A stretch of DNA of 40,831 nucleotides from Deltaproteobacteria bacterium (GCA_013151775.1 JAADHO010000227.1:1-40831), one strand, 5' to 3'. Numbered from the stretch's first letter, positions 7,973 through 17,800 are shown. The notes: generated by a model not told the origin, from the letters alone. Made by a program: numbers and translations.

Positions 7973-8983
7973 ATGACACACACGCTCAAGGTCGCCGTCT
8001 TGGGAGCCACGGGGCTCGTGGGCCGCAGCATGCTCGAGATCCTCGAGCAGCGGGCGTTTCCCGTGGGTGAGCTGGTTCCCTTGGCGTCGGCACGCAGCGC
8101 AGGTCGTCGGGTGAGTTTCGGAGACCGCGAGCACGAGGTGCGCGCCGTCTCCGAGCAGGCCTTCGAGGGTGTGGACCTGGCGCTCTTCAGCGCGGGCGCG
8201 GGGCCGTCGCGTGAGTGGGCCCCGATCGCCGCAGCCGCCGGCGCGCTGGTGATCGACAACTCCTCCGCCCACCGAATGGATCCCGCGGTTCCCCTCTGCG
8301 TCCCGGAGGTCAACCTCGAACAGGCGCGCGATCCGGCCAAGGGCATCGTGGCCAACCCCAACTGCTCGACGATTCAGCTGATGGTGGCGCTCGCGCCGCT
8401 GCACCGGGAGAGCCCTCTGAGACGGATCGTCGTGTCGACCTACCAGGCTGTGAGCGGCGCCGGCCTGCGCGCCAGCGAGTGCCTCGAGGCCCAACGACGC
8501 GCGCTCGCTGCGGGCGACGAGCCTGAAGCGGGAGCCCTGGGCGACGTGCTGGCGGGAGATCTGCTGATGCACTGGAGCCCGGATCCAGCCACGGGCTACC
8601 AGGAGGAGGAGCTGAAGCTGATCCACGAGAGCCGGAAGATCCTCGAGTCGCCTACGCTCCGAGTCTCGCCCACCTGCGTGCGGGTGCCGGTGGTGACGGG
8701 CCACGCCGAGGCGGTGAGCATCGAGTGCGCCGCGGCCATCACCCCGGAGCGCGCGCGTGAGCTGCTGCGCGCAGCGCCTGGGGTGGAGTTGGTCGACGAT
8801 TTTCCCGCGGGCGTCTACCCGAAGCCCTCCATGGCCGCGGGACGAGACGCCGTGCTGGTCGGCCGCGTGCGGGAGGATCTCGGTCTCCCCGGGGGACTCT
8901 CCCTCTACGTGGTCGCCGACAACCTGCGCAAGGGCGCGGCGCTCAACGCCGTGCAGATCGCGGAAGGCCTGCTGCTGCCATGA
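7973..8983 (+). CDS. asd: aspartate-semialdehyde dehydrogenase
   Basis: 336 residues, the usual length. It reduces 4-aspartyl phosphate to aspartate semialdehyde with NADPH, the branch point to lysine/diaminopimelate, threonine and methionine. The nucleotide-binding GATGLVG is at residues 11-17. The catalytic cysteine is Cys131 in ANPNCSTIQ. The C-terminal half contains HAEAVSIE and ends in the conserved LRKGAALNAVQIAE. The in-frame reading extends upstream to 7799, but the ATG at 7973 matches the conserved start of the family. It appears to be a single gene, followed by about 127 bases before the next start. Confidence 0.97.
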   Translation: MTHTLKVAVLGATGLVGRSMLEILEQRAFPVGELVPLASARSAGRRVSFGDREHEVRAVSEQAFEGVDLALFSAGAGPSREWAPIAAAAGALVIDNSSAHRMDPAVPLCVPEVNLEQARDPAKGIVANPNCSTIQLMVALAPLHRESPLRRIVVSTYQAVSGAGLRASECLEAQRRALAAGDEPEAGALGDVLAGDLLMHWSPDPATGYQEEELKLIHESRKILESPTLRVSPTCVRVPVVTGHAEAVSIECAAAITPERARELLRAAPGVELVDDFPAGVYPKPSMAAGRDAVLVGRVREDLGLPGGLSLYVVADNLRKGAALNAVQIAEGLLLP

Positions 8984-9110
8984 ACGTGTCCTTTTGTCAG
9001 CGCAGCCACTCCGGGGCGGCTTGTCGTGTCAGACTGTCCAGGTGGGTTGACTCGACAGCGGATGCTACGAGACTTTCCCTATGGACCGAACCTTGCTTGA
9101 ATCGAGCACC

Positions 9111-10142
9111 ATGACGCGCACCGTCCCCTCTCTCCTCATGGCCGTGGCCCTCGGGCTCGCCCCTCGACCCGCTGCGGCGCAGTTCACCAGCGGCAACATC
9201 ACCCTCACGCTCTTCCAGGTCATGGAGGACGGCGTGGTGACGCGCACCTCGGACACGGATCTGGGCAAGGCCCTGAACGGCATCCAGTGCGACAACGCAG
9301 CCAACGTGATGCTGAACTTCACCACCAACAACGTACCCAGCGCGATCCTGTTCCTGGATCTGTGGGTCGGCACGCCATCGGAAGACTGCTCCGTGACCGA
9401 GTCGCGTACGCCAGGAGACCGACGGATCTGCAGCCACCTCCCACAGGATCCGGTGATCGACGCCACGGATGGATCCTTCAGCGTCTCCCTGGCGGATCTA
9501 ATTGCCGGCTCCACGGCCTGCGACACGGGTGGCAGCGAGGTCTCGCTATTTCTGTGGGCCTTGGCCACGGGAGAGTCCGAGACCACCGGGGACATCACCA
9601 CCGCCCAGTACGGCTTCGTCCAGTTCGCGGTCGATCCCACCCCACCCGCGGCGCCCGTGCCCAACGAGACGGCCTCCAGCGGAGACACCGCCATCTCCAT
9701 CACCTGGCCCGCTGTGGGAGAGATCGACGTGACCTATCGCGCCTACGTGGACACGGCCTCGGGCAGCTGTGAGGCGACGACTCTGGTGGCAGGAGCGCCG
9801 GCACCCGTCGATGTGACTGGCATCATCAGCCGCAGGACCGGCTCCGACGCGCGCAGCATCAGCCTCAACGGAGCCAGCCTCGGCCTGACGGACCGACAGA
9901 GCGCGGCGGTCGCCATCACCGCGGTCGACGCCAACGACAACGAGAGCCCCATCTCGCAGATCGTCTGCATCACCCGTGTCCCCACGGCGGGCTTCTGCGA
10001 CGTCTACGCCGCGGATACGGGAGAGAGCTGTCCCCAAGGCTGCAGCGTGAGCCCGCCGGGTACGAGCCCCTCTCCCCTTCCTCTGCTCGTTCCCTTCGCG
10101 CTCATCGCCCTGGGTCTCAGCCGCCGCCGGAGCCGTCGATGA
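9111..10142 (+). CDS. exported surface protein with MYXO-CTERM-like tail
   Basis: 343 residues from the ATG at 9111, which gives a canonical signal peptide ending AAA-Q; an in-frame ATG at 9081 adds ten residues. The body is rich in small residues and cysteines (CDN, CSVTES, CSHL, CDTGGSE) and contains a fibronectin type III-like stretch around residues 175-300. The C-terminus has a Cys pair (CPQGC), a Pro/Ser spacer, a hydrophobic helix (PLLVPFALIALGL) and an Arg cluster (SRRRSRR), the layout of the MYXO-CTERM sorting signal, though not an exact match. The stop overlaps the start of the barrel gene that follows (ATGA), so the two are co-translated. Confidence 0.85.
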   Translation: MTRTVPSLLMAVALGLAPRPAAAQFTSGNITLTLFQVMEDGVVTRTSDTDLGKALNGIQCDNAANVMLNFTTNNVPSAILFLDLWVGTPSEDCSVTESRTPGDRRICSHLPQDPVIDATDGSFSVSLADLIAGSTACDTGGSEVSLFLWALATGESETTGDITTAQYGFVQFAVDPTPPAAPVPNETASSGDTAISITWPAVGEIDVTYRAYVDTASGSCEATTLVAGAPAPVDVTGIISRRTGSDARSISLNGASLGLTDRQSAAVAITAVDANDNESPISQIVCITRVPTAGFCDVYAADTGESCPQGCSVSPPGTSPSPLPLLVPFALIALGLSRRRSRR

Positions 10143-10885
10143 TCAAGCCTGCCCCGATCCTCCTGCTCTGCGCCAGCCTGGCGTTCGCACTCGTCCTGCC
10201 CGAGGCCGCGCGTGCGCAAGGCTTCAGCTCTTCGTCGTGGTCGCACAGCAGCCGGCAAGAGCACCGCTCCATGGAGCACACCACCATGGAGCTGCGCATC
10301 GGCTCCTACACGCCCGACACGGGCAGCAGCGCCTTCTCCCAGATCTTCGGCGGAGACTCGGGCCCGATGATCGCCTTGGAGATCGACGCCCACCTCTTCC
10401 GCATCCCCCACGTGGGCATCGTCGGCCTGGGTCTCTCGGCGGGCTTCGCTCGCTATCGCGGGCGCTCGTGTACGGTCGCGGGCGATGGCAGCCCGGTCTG
10501 CGGCGGCTCGGGCGCCAACGGCGGGGAGAAAGCCAAGCTCCTGCTCCTACCTGTCTCCACCATGGCTGTCCTGCGGGTGGACGCCTTGGCGCGTGACTTC
10601 GGCATCCCCTTTATCTTCAGCGGCAAGCTGGGCCTCGACACCATCTTCTTCCGATCGCGCACCGGCGGACGCGTGGACGGTGAGGGGAAAACCTTCGGCC
10701 TGCGCTGGGGCCTGCAGGTGGCTCTGGAGCTCGATTTCCTCGACATGCGGGCCGCGCGCGCCCTGGACGAAGACTGGGGCATCAACCACAGCTTCATCTT
10801 CTTCGAGCTGTACGGTTCGACCGCCAACTCCACCATGGCCTTGGGCGACCGCACCTTCGCCGGTGGCCTGGGCATGACCTTCTGA
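10139..10885 (+). CDS. outer-membrane beta-barrel protein, MXAN_2562-like
   Basis: 248 residues with a signal peptide ending ARA-Q. The region after residue 50 (MELRIGSYTPDTG, then GPMIALEIDAHLFRIPHVG) matches my recollection of the MXAN_2562 outer-membrane beta-barrel family of Myxococcota. Alternating hydrophobic strands continue to the C-terminal GGLGMTF, with a terminal Phe typical of barrels recognised by BAM. It overlaps the MYXO-CTERM-like gene by ATGA and lies 9 bases before truA. A partnership with the preceding surface protein is inferred from coupling only. Confidence 0.82.
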   Translation: MIKPAPILLLCASLAFALVLPEAARAQGFSSSSWSHSSRQEHRSMEHTTMELRIGSYTPDTGSSAFSQIFGGDSGPMIALEIDAHLFRIPHVGIVGLGLSAGFARYRGRSCTVAGDGSPVCGGSGANGGEKAKLLLLPVSTMAVLRVDALARDFGIPFIFSGKLGLDTIFFRSRTGGRVDGEGKTFGLRWGLQVALELDFLDMRAARALDEDWGINHSFIFFELYGSTANSTMALGDRTFAGGLGMTF

Positions 10886-10894
10886 TCCCGGGCC

Positions 10895-11758
10895 ATGGCC
10901 CCCAGCACCGCCTTGCGCAGCTCTCGGCGCTTCCCGCACTGGGTCAGACTTCGCCTCGCCTATGACGGCACGGACTTCTCCGGTTGGCAGCGACAGCCCG
11001 GCCAGCGCACCGTGCAGGGGGAGTTCAACCGGGCGCTGGATCGCGTGGGCATCCCGCACTCGGGGAGCTACGGCGCGAGCCGCACGGACGCGGGTGTGCA
11101 CGCGGAGGCTCAGGCCGTCTCCTTCGGAGCCAGCCGCGAGTTGGCACCGGGCCGGTGGATCCTCGCCATCAACGGGGAGCTGCCCGACGACATGGCGGTG
11201 CGCACCGCCGTCTCCGCCCCCTATCGCTACGACCCCCGCTACGACGCGCTGGAGAAGACCTACCGCTACCTGGTGCAGCTAGGCCCCACGCGAGATCCCC
11301 TCTGGCGCCAGCGCGCCCTCTGGCTCGGGCCACGGCTCTCGCGACACGATCTCCGCGTGCGCAGAGCCTGCGCGCGTGACTGGCTCGACCTGGACGCGAT
11401 GCAGAAGGCGTGCGAGACCCTCGAAGGCCAGCACGACTTCCGCGCCTTTCGCTCCTACCGGGACCGACGCGACGAGACCCATCGCACGCTCCTCGAGCTG
11501 CGCCTCGAGCCCGACGTCTTCGGCCACACGGGCCTGCTCGGCATCCGCGTTCGTGGCGACGGCTTCATGCACAACATGGTCCGGATCCTCGCCGGCACCT
11601 TGCTCGACGTGGGCCGCATGCGGATCCGGCCCGAGGACATCGCCGCCATGCTCGGCCCGGAAGCTACGCGCCGCATGGCAGGCCCCACGGCTCCCGCCCG
11701 AGGGCTCACCCTGGTCTCGATGATCCTGGGCGCCGACGTGCCTCCCGAGCCAGACTGA
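10895..11758 (+). CDS. truA: tRNA pseudouridine(38-40) synthase TruA
   Basis: 287 residues. TruA isomerises uridines 38-40 in the anticodon stem-loop of many tRNAs. The family landmarks are LAYDGTDFSGWQ (residues 21-32), the catalytic aspartate Asp65 in SRTDAGVHA, and the C-terminal FMHNMVRILAGTL and RMAGPTAPARGLTL motifs. The start ATG lies 9 bases after the barrel gene, so it probably shares that operon, although its function is unrelated. Confidence 0.97.
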   Translation: MAPSTALRSSRRFPHWVRLRLAYDGTDFSGWQRQPGQRTVQGEFNRALDRVGIPHSGSYGASRTDAGVHAEAQAVSFGASRELAPGRWILAINGELPDDMAVRTAVSAPYRYDPRYDALEKTYRYLVQLGPTRDPLWRQRALWLGPRLSRHDLRVRRACARDWLDLDAMQKACETLEGQHDFRAFRSYRDRRDETHRTLLELRLEPDVFGHTGLLGIRVRGDGFMHNMVRILAGTLLDVGRMRIRPEDIAAMLGPEATRRMAGPTAPARGLTLVSMILGADVPPEPD

Positions 11759-11772
11759 CGCATCATGGCGCC

Positions 11773-12531
11773 ATGTCCTGCTCGCTGAAGCCCCTGGCGC
11801 TCCTCTTGCCGCTGCTCTGCCAGCTGGCGGTGGCGCAGGCGCAGACCACGCCCAAGGTCGCGGTGGTGGTGGCCGGTGATCCGGAGGCCGAGCTGCGAGA
11901 GCTCGCCCACAGGCTGAGCGCAGCGATGGACGCCTCCCCCGAGCTGCGGCTGCCCAGCGACCGTGGACTCACGGCGGCCATGCGAGGCGAGCCCGCGCCA
12001 GCGGAGGACGACGGCCTCGGGCGTGTACGCAGCCTACGCCGGAGGCTGGGCTGGGAGCCGACACGCGACGCCGCTCCGCTGCACAGGCTGGGGCGCGGCG
12101 CGGGAGTCCAGGCGCTCGTCGTGCTGCGCAGCGCGACCCAGGGCGTCACCCTCGAGGTCTTCGATGTGGGCGCGGGGCGCTTCTACGAGGACGCTCTGCC
12201 GCTCGACTTGGACGAGCCCGAGGCCAACCTGCCCTTCATCATCTCCCGAGCGCGCGCCGCCCTCCGGCGCGCGCGAGGACAGATCGCCTCCACCCCCATC
12301 GCCGAGCAGACTCACGCTGCGCAGCGCGACTCCGCGACGCCGCCCAGCGCCGCCACGGCTGAGGATCCGCCGCCCGCGGAGCACGGCGTCCGCAGCTGGT
12401 TCAAGCACAACTGGGCCTACATCGTGGGCGGTGTGCTCTTGGTGGGCGTCGCCCTCGGCTACGGCCTCTCGGCCCGCCGTGGTGGCTCCTCCTCCCAGCC
12501 CACGCTGCGCTTCCGCCCCGGTGGAGACTAG
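11773..12531 (+). CDS. envelope protein with signal peptide and C-terminal TM plus tail, function unknown
   Basis: 252 residues from the ATG at 11773, giving a signal peptide ending AQA-Q. Residues 27-180 form an alpha/beta domain beginning KVAVVVAGDPEAELRELAHRL and including VQALVVLRSATQGVTLEVFD, which resembles the periplasmic domains found in Myxococcota that sense or bind a small ligand, but I assign no function. A low-complexity Ala/Pro linker leads to one membrane helix at about 212-235 (WAYIVGGVLLVGVALGYGL) and a short tail SSSQPTLRFRPGGD. It lies 14 bases after truA and 40 bases before the HExxH peptidase, in the same direction. Confidence 0.78.
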   Translation: MSCSLKPLALLLPLLCQLAVAQAQTTPKVAVVVAGDPEAELRELAHRLSAAMDASPELRLPSDRGLTAAMRGEPAPAEDDGLGRVRSLRRRLGWEPTRDAAPLHRLGRGAGVQALVVLRSATQGVTLEVFDVGAGRFYEDALPLDLDEPEANLPFIISRARAALRRARGQIASTPIAEQTHAAQRDSATPPSAATAEDPPPAEHGVRSWFKHNWAYIVGGVLLVGVALGYGLSARRGGSSSQPTLRFRPGGD

Positions 12532-12571
12532 CCGGCTCGCGGAGCGGCGACTTTGGCGTCAAGCTAGGGCC

Positions 12572-13687
12572 ATGGGCCTGGCTGCTCTCCGATGCTCGAC
12601 TCGACGCGCCATCGCCACGCTGCTCTGTGCGCTGAGCTGGACGCTGGCTCCGCTGCAGGCTGGGGCCCAGGCGCCCGCCGACGTCGCCTTGGAGTCTCGC
12701 GAGGCGAGCCCCTTGCCCGACGCACCTCGAGGCTACGAGACCGCGGCAGACGCGCGCGCGACCTGGATCTACCCTCGCGCGGCTCGCTCCGAGGTGCAGG
12801 AGCTGCGAGACGTCTTGCCCGAGTTGAGGCGCGAGATCGGCGCCGCTCTGGGGGCGGTGGACACCGCGCCGCTCAGCCTGCGCGTCGCCACCGGCCCCGA
12901 GGCGCTGCAGATGCTCGCTCCCGCGGACGCGCCACCGCCGGGCTATGCGTCGGGCGTCGCCTATCCAGCGCGCGGGCTGATCCTGCTCAGCCTGACGGCG
13001 CCCGAGAGCGGCGAGCGACCCGCGATGGAGTCTCTGCTGCGGCACGAGCTCGCGCACGTCGCGTTGCATCGGAGGGTACGTGGGGCCAGCGTCCCGCGTT
13101 GGTTCACCGAGGGGCTGGCCGTACAGCTCGCAGGAGGACAAAACCTCGCGCGCATTCGAGCGCTCTGGGGCGCCTCGTCCGGGGACCACCTGCTGCCCCT
13201 ATCCCAGCTCTCGCGATCCTTCCCGTCGCGCGCCTTCGAGGTCAACGTGGCCTACGCCCAGAGCGCCAGCCTGGTGGGATATCTCATGCGACGCCCGGAT
13301 GGACGCGAGAGCCTGTCGGCGGCCTTTGACGAGATGGCGCAGGGAGCCGCCTTCGACGACGCCATCGAGCACGCCTATGGCATGGATCTCGGAGCTCTGG
13401 AGGCCCACTGGCGAGCGGACCTGCAAGAGCGCTATCACTCGTGGCCCCTAGCCTTCGGCGGCGGCAGCGTGTGGCTCCTGGCCATCTTGATGCTGGTCGT
13501 GGGGTTCTTCCGCAAGCGCCGCAGAGAGAAGATCAAGCTCGCCCACTGGGCGGAAGAAGAGCGCGCGCTGGACAGCGCCCTCTCCGCCGTCGACCTGCGC
13601 CTGCTGCAGACGCTGCCACCTCCGCCAAGAGCGGACGCGAGCGTGCCCAGCGTCGAACACGAAGGCCAACGTCACACGCTGCACTAG
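12572..13687 (+). CDS. membrane-anchored peptidase MA-like gluzincin (HExxH metalloprotease)
   Basis: 371 residues from the ATG at 12572. An N-terminal signal peptide ends AGA-Q. The zinc-protease core is HELAH (His158, Glu159, His162) with the third ligand Glu180 in RWFTEG, the arrangement of the peptidase MA-like domain. A helix at about 295-312 (VWLLAILMLVVGFF) followed by RKRRREK anchors the protein, with the catalytic part in the periplasm and a cytoplasmic tail of about 55 residues. Substrate unknown. It is the last gene of the plus-strand run and faces a convergent gene 39 bases away. Confidence 0.88.
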   Translation: MGLAALRCSTRRAIATLLCALSWTLAPLQAGAQAPADVALESREASPLPDAPRGYETAADARATWIYPRAARSEVQELRDVLPELRREIGAALGAVDTAPLSLRVATGPEALQMLAPADAPPPGYASGVAYPARGLILLSLTAPESGERPAMESLLRHELAHVALHRRVRGASVPRWFTEGLAVQLAGGQNLARIRALWGASSGDHLLPLSQLSRSFPSRAFEVNVAYAQSASLVGYLMRRPDGRESLSAAFDEMAQGAAFDDAIEHAYGMDLGALEAHWRADLQERYHSWPLAFGGGSVWLLAILMLVVGFFRKRRREKIKLAHWAEEERALDSALSAVDLRLLQTLPPPPRADASVPSVEHEGQRHTLH

Positions 13688-13690
13688 CGG

Positions 13691-13721
13691 GAGCCGGCTG
13701 CGAGGATCGCGCAGCGGGCTC
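13691..13721. terminator. hairpin in the convergent gap, possible bidirectional terminator
   Basis: Two 12-base arms, 13691-13702 and 13710-13721, pair with one internal G/G mismatch (GAGCC/GGCTC and GCTGCG/CGCAGC) around a 7-base loop. It sits in the 39-base gap between the convergent protease gene and the small basic protein gene. There is no T tract, so it would be a terminator of the GC-rich type or an RNA 3'-end stabiliser rather than a classic one. Confidence 0.45.
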
Positions 13722-13726
13722 GGCCT

Positions 13727-13867
13727 TCAGCTCGAGGCCTTGGCCTTCTTGGGATCGATCGCGAAGGGGGGCGTGGTGCCGTCCTTGGCGAGCTTCTTCT
13801 TGCGGTCCTGACCGGACTTGCGGCGCTTGTTGAGGCGCTGAACCTTGGTCTTGCTGCTTCCGAACAT
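13727..13867 (-). CDS. small Lys/Arg-rich protein (46 residues)
   Basis: A 46-residue reading frame from ATG 13867, preceded by GGAG at six bases. The protein begins MFGSSKTKVQRLNKRRKS, continues GQDRKKKLAKDG, and ends FAIDPKKAKASS. About a third of it is Lys or Arg, and codon use is like its neighbours (GC-rich third positions). The composition suggests nucleic-acid or ribosome binding. I do not know a family for it with certainty. It could be a lineage-specific small ribosome- or DNA-associated protein. It is downstream of the aminotransferase gene (63 bases) on the same strand. Confidence 0.72.
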   Translation of the reverse strand: MFGSSKTKVQRLNKRRKSGQDRKKKLAKDGTTPPFAIDPKKAKASS

Positions 13868-13930
13868 GATGCGCTCCGAGGAGGGAGGGAGTCTTGGGGG
13901 TCGCTTTCCTAGCCCGGACGCCCGCAGACG

Positions 13931-14818
13931 TCAATCCGCGAACGTGGCGCCGAAGTGGCCCTCGGCCGTCAGCTCGCGAAAGCAGGCGTGGAGCCTGCGG
14001 GTCACGGGGCCAGGCTCTCCGCTGCCGATCGCGACTCCGTCGGCGCACACGATGGGCACGACCTCGCGCAGGCTGGAGGTCAGGAAGCACTCCTCTGCGC
14101 CATACACGTCGGAGGCGAAGAGCACGTCCTGCTCCAGAGGGACGCCGGATCGCTGGGCGGCCTCGAAGACCGCGGCCCGAGTCACCCCCGCCAGGATGCC
14201 CGCCTCCGGGCGCGGCGTCCGCACACGCCCCCGCTGCACGATGAAGACGTTGGAGCTGGCTCCCTCTCGGAGCTGCCCCTCGGGACCGACCAAGAGCGCC
14301 TCATAGGCCCCGCCTCGCCTCGCCTCGTGCGCCGCCAGCAGGTTGGCCAGGTAGTTGCTCACCTTGGCGCCGGCCGCGGGGCTGCCGGGGAGCGCGCCGC
14401 CGGGCACCAACGCCACGGCCACGCCTCGCTGGTAGAGGTGCTCGGGCTGAGCCGCCAGAGGCGAGAGGATCAGCAAGCGCGTGGCCGTGCCCGCTGTGGT
14501 CGGGTCGAGGGAGAGGGGGCCACGACCGCGCGTCACCACCACGCGCAGCTTCAGCTCCCGCGCCGCGAACGCCGCGAGCGCCAGGTCGATCTCATCTGCG
14601 AGCTGCGCCAGCGACAAGGGTAGGCGGATCCCCACGCGCTCCGCGGAGCGCCCGAGCCGTCGCAGATGCATGCCCAGACCGAACACGACGCCGCCATAGG
14701 TGCGCATCACCTCGAACACGCTGTCGCCATAGAGGAACCCGCGATCGAAGACGGAGACGCTCGCCTCGTCGGGCGCGACCTGTCGCCCATCGAGCCAGAC
14801 GCTGTGGTTCGACGACAC
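13931..14818 (-). CDS. class IV PLP aminotransferase (BCAT / D-amino acid aminotransferase / ADC lyase fold)
   Basis: 295 residues from a GTG start. The fold type IV signature is present: FDRGFLYGDSVFEVMRTY near residues 24-41, the PLP lysine Lys152 in GAKVSNYLA, the REGASSNVF segment (185-192), and the later FLTSSLREVVPI. The family includes branched-chain aminotransferase, D-alanine aminotransferase and aminodeoxychorismate lyase. Residues that separate these subgroups cannot be read reliably here, so no gene symbol is given. It follows the giant TPR gene by 6 bases, suggesting transcription from the same direction and perhaps the same mRNA. Confidence 0.9.
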   Translation of the reverse strand: MSSNHSVWLDGRQVAPDEASVSVFDRGFLYGDSVFEVMRTYGGVVFGLGMHLRRLGRSAERVGIRLPLSLAQLADEIDLALAAFAARELKLRVVVTRGRGPLSLDPTTAGTATRLLILSPLAAQPEHLYQRGVAVALVPGGALPGSPAAGAKVSNYLANLLAAHEARRGGAYEALLVGPEGQLREGASSNVFIVQRGRVRTPRPEAGILAGVTRAAVFEAAQRSGVPLEQDVLFASDVYGAEECFLTSSLREVVPIVCADGVAIGSGEPGPVTRRLHACFRELTAEGHFGATFAD

Positions 14819-14824
14819 CGTGGC

Positions 14825-17800
14825 TCAGCCGCCCTTGATCTCCGCCAGCCTCGCCACCGCCAGCGGATGCTCGCGATCCTCGGCCACGGCCCGCTCGAGC
14901 ATGGAGCGCGCCTTGCGATCGTCGCCCTCGTGCGCGGCGATGTCGCCCAAATAGTAGTAGACGTCCGCCTTGGTGATGACGTCCTCGGGCTTCAGCTTCT
15001 GGAGCAGCAGCGCGCGGAAGGTCTTCTGTGCGCCGGCGTAGTCCCCTCGCTCGTGACGAATCCGGCCGAGGTCCCGCAGGATGGCCACGCTCGTGAGGTC
15101 GATGCGGAAGGCCGCCTCGAAGTGCTTCAGCGCGGCGTCTGCGTCGCCCATGCCCTCGAGCGCTCGCCCCAGGCGGTGGTGATACTGGGCCAGCTCCTTG
15201 TGCCGACGCCCGCCGAAGGACTCGATGATCTGCTCGAGCACCGGCACGGCGTCCGCCTGCCGACCCGCGGCGATGTAGAGATCGCAGAGGGGAAGCAGGA
15301 TCTCACGGTCTCCCTCCGCAAGCTCCGCCGCCTGCTCGAGGTAGCCCGCGGCGGTGGCGGGATCCTCCAAGGTGTCGGAGTAGAGCTGGCTGACGCGCTT
15401 GAGCAAGGTCACCTTCTCGGCCGGGTCTCCGGCTCCCTCCACACCCGCCGCCAGCAGCTCCGCCAGCTTTCGGTGCTCGGCGTGCCGCTCGTAGTGGGCC
15501 TCGAGCAGCGCGCCCGTGCTCGCCGCAGCCGCGACGTCGAGCTCGTGGGCCCGCAACAACGCGGCCTCCGCCCGAGGCGCGTCCTCGAGCTTCTCCTCGG
15601 CCACCACCGCCAGGCAGAGGGCGGTCTCCACGGCCTGCTCCCCCGATTGCAGCGCCAGCAGCCGCTCGAGCACGTCCGCCTCCGCGCCCGCGTCCTGCGC
15701 CTCCCGGTGAAGCGAGAGCAAGGCGTCGAGGGTGGCGCGATGCTCCGGATCGATCGTCAGCACACGCTCGAACGTGGCGCGCGCCGCCGCCGGGTCGTGT
15801 CGCTGGGTCAGGTGCAGCTCCGCCAGCTGCGCGAGGTAGGCCATCGCCCGATCGGGCTCTCCCTCGGCACGCGAGGAGAGCAGCTCGACCAGATCGTCCC
15901 AGCGCTCCAGAGCGGTGAGCAAGCGCGTGAGTTCGTCCTGCGCCTCGACGTGGGAGGGGTCGAGAGCGAGGATCTCCCGGAGCTGCGCGAGGGCCTCCTC
16001 GGGGCGCCCGAAGGCCTTCTCCGAGAGGGACGCCAGGCGCACGCGCAGGGCGATGCGGAGCTCGTCCGAGGCGGCCTCTCCGAGCCGCGTCTCGAGTAGG
16101 TCGCGCAGGTCCTCCCAACGCTCGGCCTCGCTGTAGAGCTGCTCGAGGGCGTCCTGCGCAGAGGCCTCTGCCGGCGAGAGCTCGAGCAGCTGAAGGTAGG
16201 CGGCGATCGCCTGCGGTACGTCTCCGAGCGGACCCCGATAGAGATCCGCCAGGCGCCGCGTGAGCGAGACACGAGCGTCGAGGGAGTCCTCGACTTCGAC
16301 GCGCCGCGTGAGCAGGCTGGCCACCTCGGAGAAACGCCCCTGCCCTTCCCGCAGTCGCGCGAGCTCCTCGAGGCCGTGGGGGTCCTGTGGATCCACCGCC
16401 AGGGCCGCGTCCAGACACTCGGCCGCCGCGTGCACGTCCCCCAGAGCCGACTCGGCCAAATGCGCCGCGGCGAGCAAGCGCGCCTTCTTCGTCTCCGGAT
16501 CCATCTCGATGGCCGCCCACGCGCGCTGCGCCGCGAGCAGCTCCGCCTCACGTCCGGGAGACGAGAGCACGCCGATCAGCGCCTCGTGGGCCTCGGTCGC
16601 GTCGGGGTCAGCGTCGATCGCCTCCCGCAGACACGCCTCGGCAGCGGCGGCGTCCGAGAGCCGATCGCGGTACCAGCCGGCCGCGCGCAGATTCAGATCG
16701 CGACGCAGATCCCTGTCGACCTCGCTGCGGGTGCACGCCTCCCGGACCAACCCCCGCAAGTTCTCCCACTCGCCCGAGGCCTCGGCCAAGCGCTCCAATT
16801 CATCGAGCAGCTCCGTCTCTCGTGGATCCTCCGAGAAGGCCCGACGGGTGCACGCCAAGGCCTTGCCCAGATCGCCGATCTCCTGCTCCCAGAGCGCGGC
16901 CGCCTCACGCAGCAGAGACACGCGTTCGCCCTCGCTCTCCGCCATGTCGATGCGGACGTCGTAGAGCCCGACCACCTTGTCGGCCGCGCCCACGTCACGG
17001 TAGGCGCGGTCGAGCACCTCCACGACCTCGAGGGCGAGCTCGGGGCTACTGGTCAATCCCTCCAGCGCGCTCAGGGCGCGGAGATCGTTGGGATCCCGCT
17101 CGAGCACCTCTTGGAACGCGGCGAAGGCGCCACGCAGATCCTGAAAATGCTCCTGACGCAGGCGACCCAGGCGGATGGTCAGCTCGCTCCCGTGGCTCGG
17201 ATCCGTGGCGAGTTGAATCCTGCGCTCCAGCACCTCGGCCAGCTCCGAGTAGCCTCGAGACGCCTCATAGAGACGGTCGAGGGCGGCCAGGATCTCTTCG
17301 TCGTCGCCGACCTGCTCCGCGGCTCGGACGTAGGCCTCGATGGCGCGCGGCGGATCGCCGAGGGGCTCCTCAGCGAGGCTGGCGAGGCGCATGTAGAGGC
17401 TGCGCGCGACCATGGGATCCATGCACGCCATCGCCCGAGTCGTCAGCGTGTCCGCCAGCTCGGAGTGCGCCCCGAGGGAGTCGGCCAAGCGAGAGAGATC
17501 CGTGAGCGTGGCCTCGTCGGAGGCGTCCTCGGCCAAGGCGCGAGTCAGGGCGTCGAAGGCGGCGCGGGCGTCCTGGCAGCCGTCCTCGCGGATCTGCGCT
17601 AGGCGCTTCAGCTGCGCGGCGCGCTCCAGCGGATCCGTCGTCGACTCGGCACGGCGCTCCACCAAGCCCGCGAGGTCGTCCCAGCGCTCCTGCACCAAGA
17701 CCAAGGGCTCGAGGATCTCCGAGACGGATTCACGATAGTCCTCCAGCCGGCTGATGCGGATCAGCGCCGCGATGGAGGGCTCGTGGTGGCTGTCGAGCTC

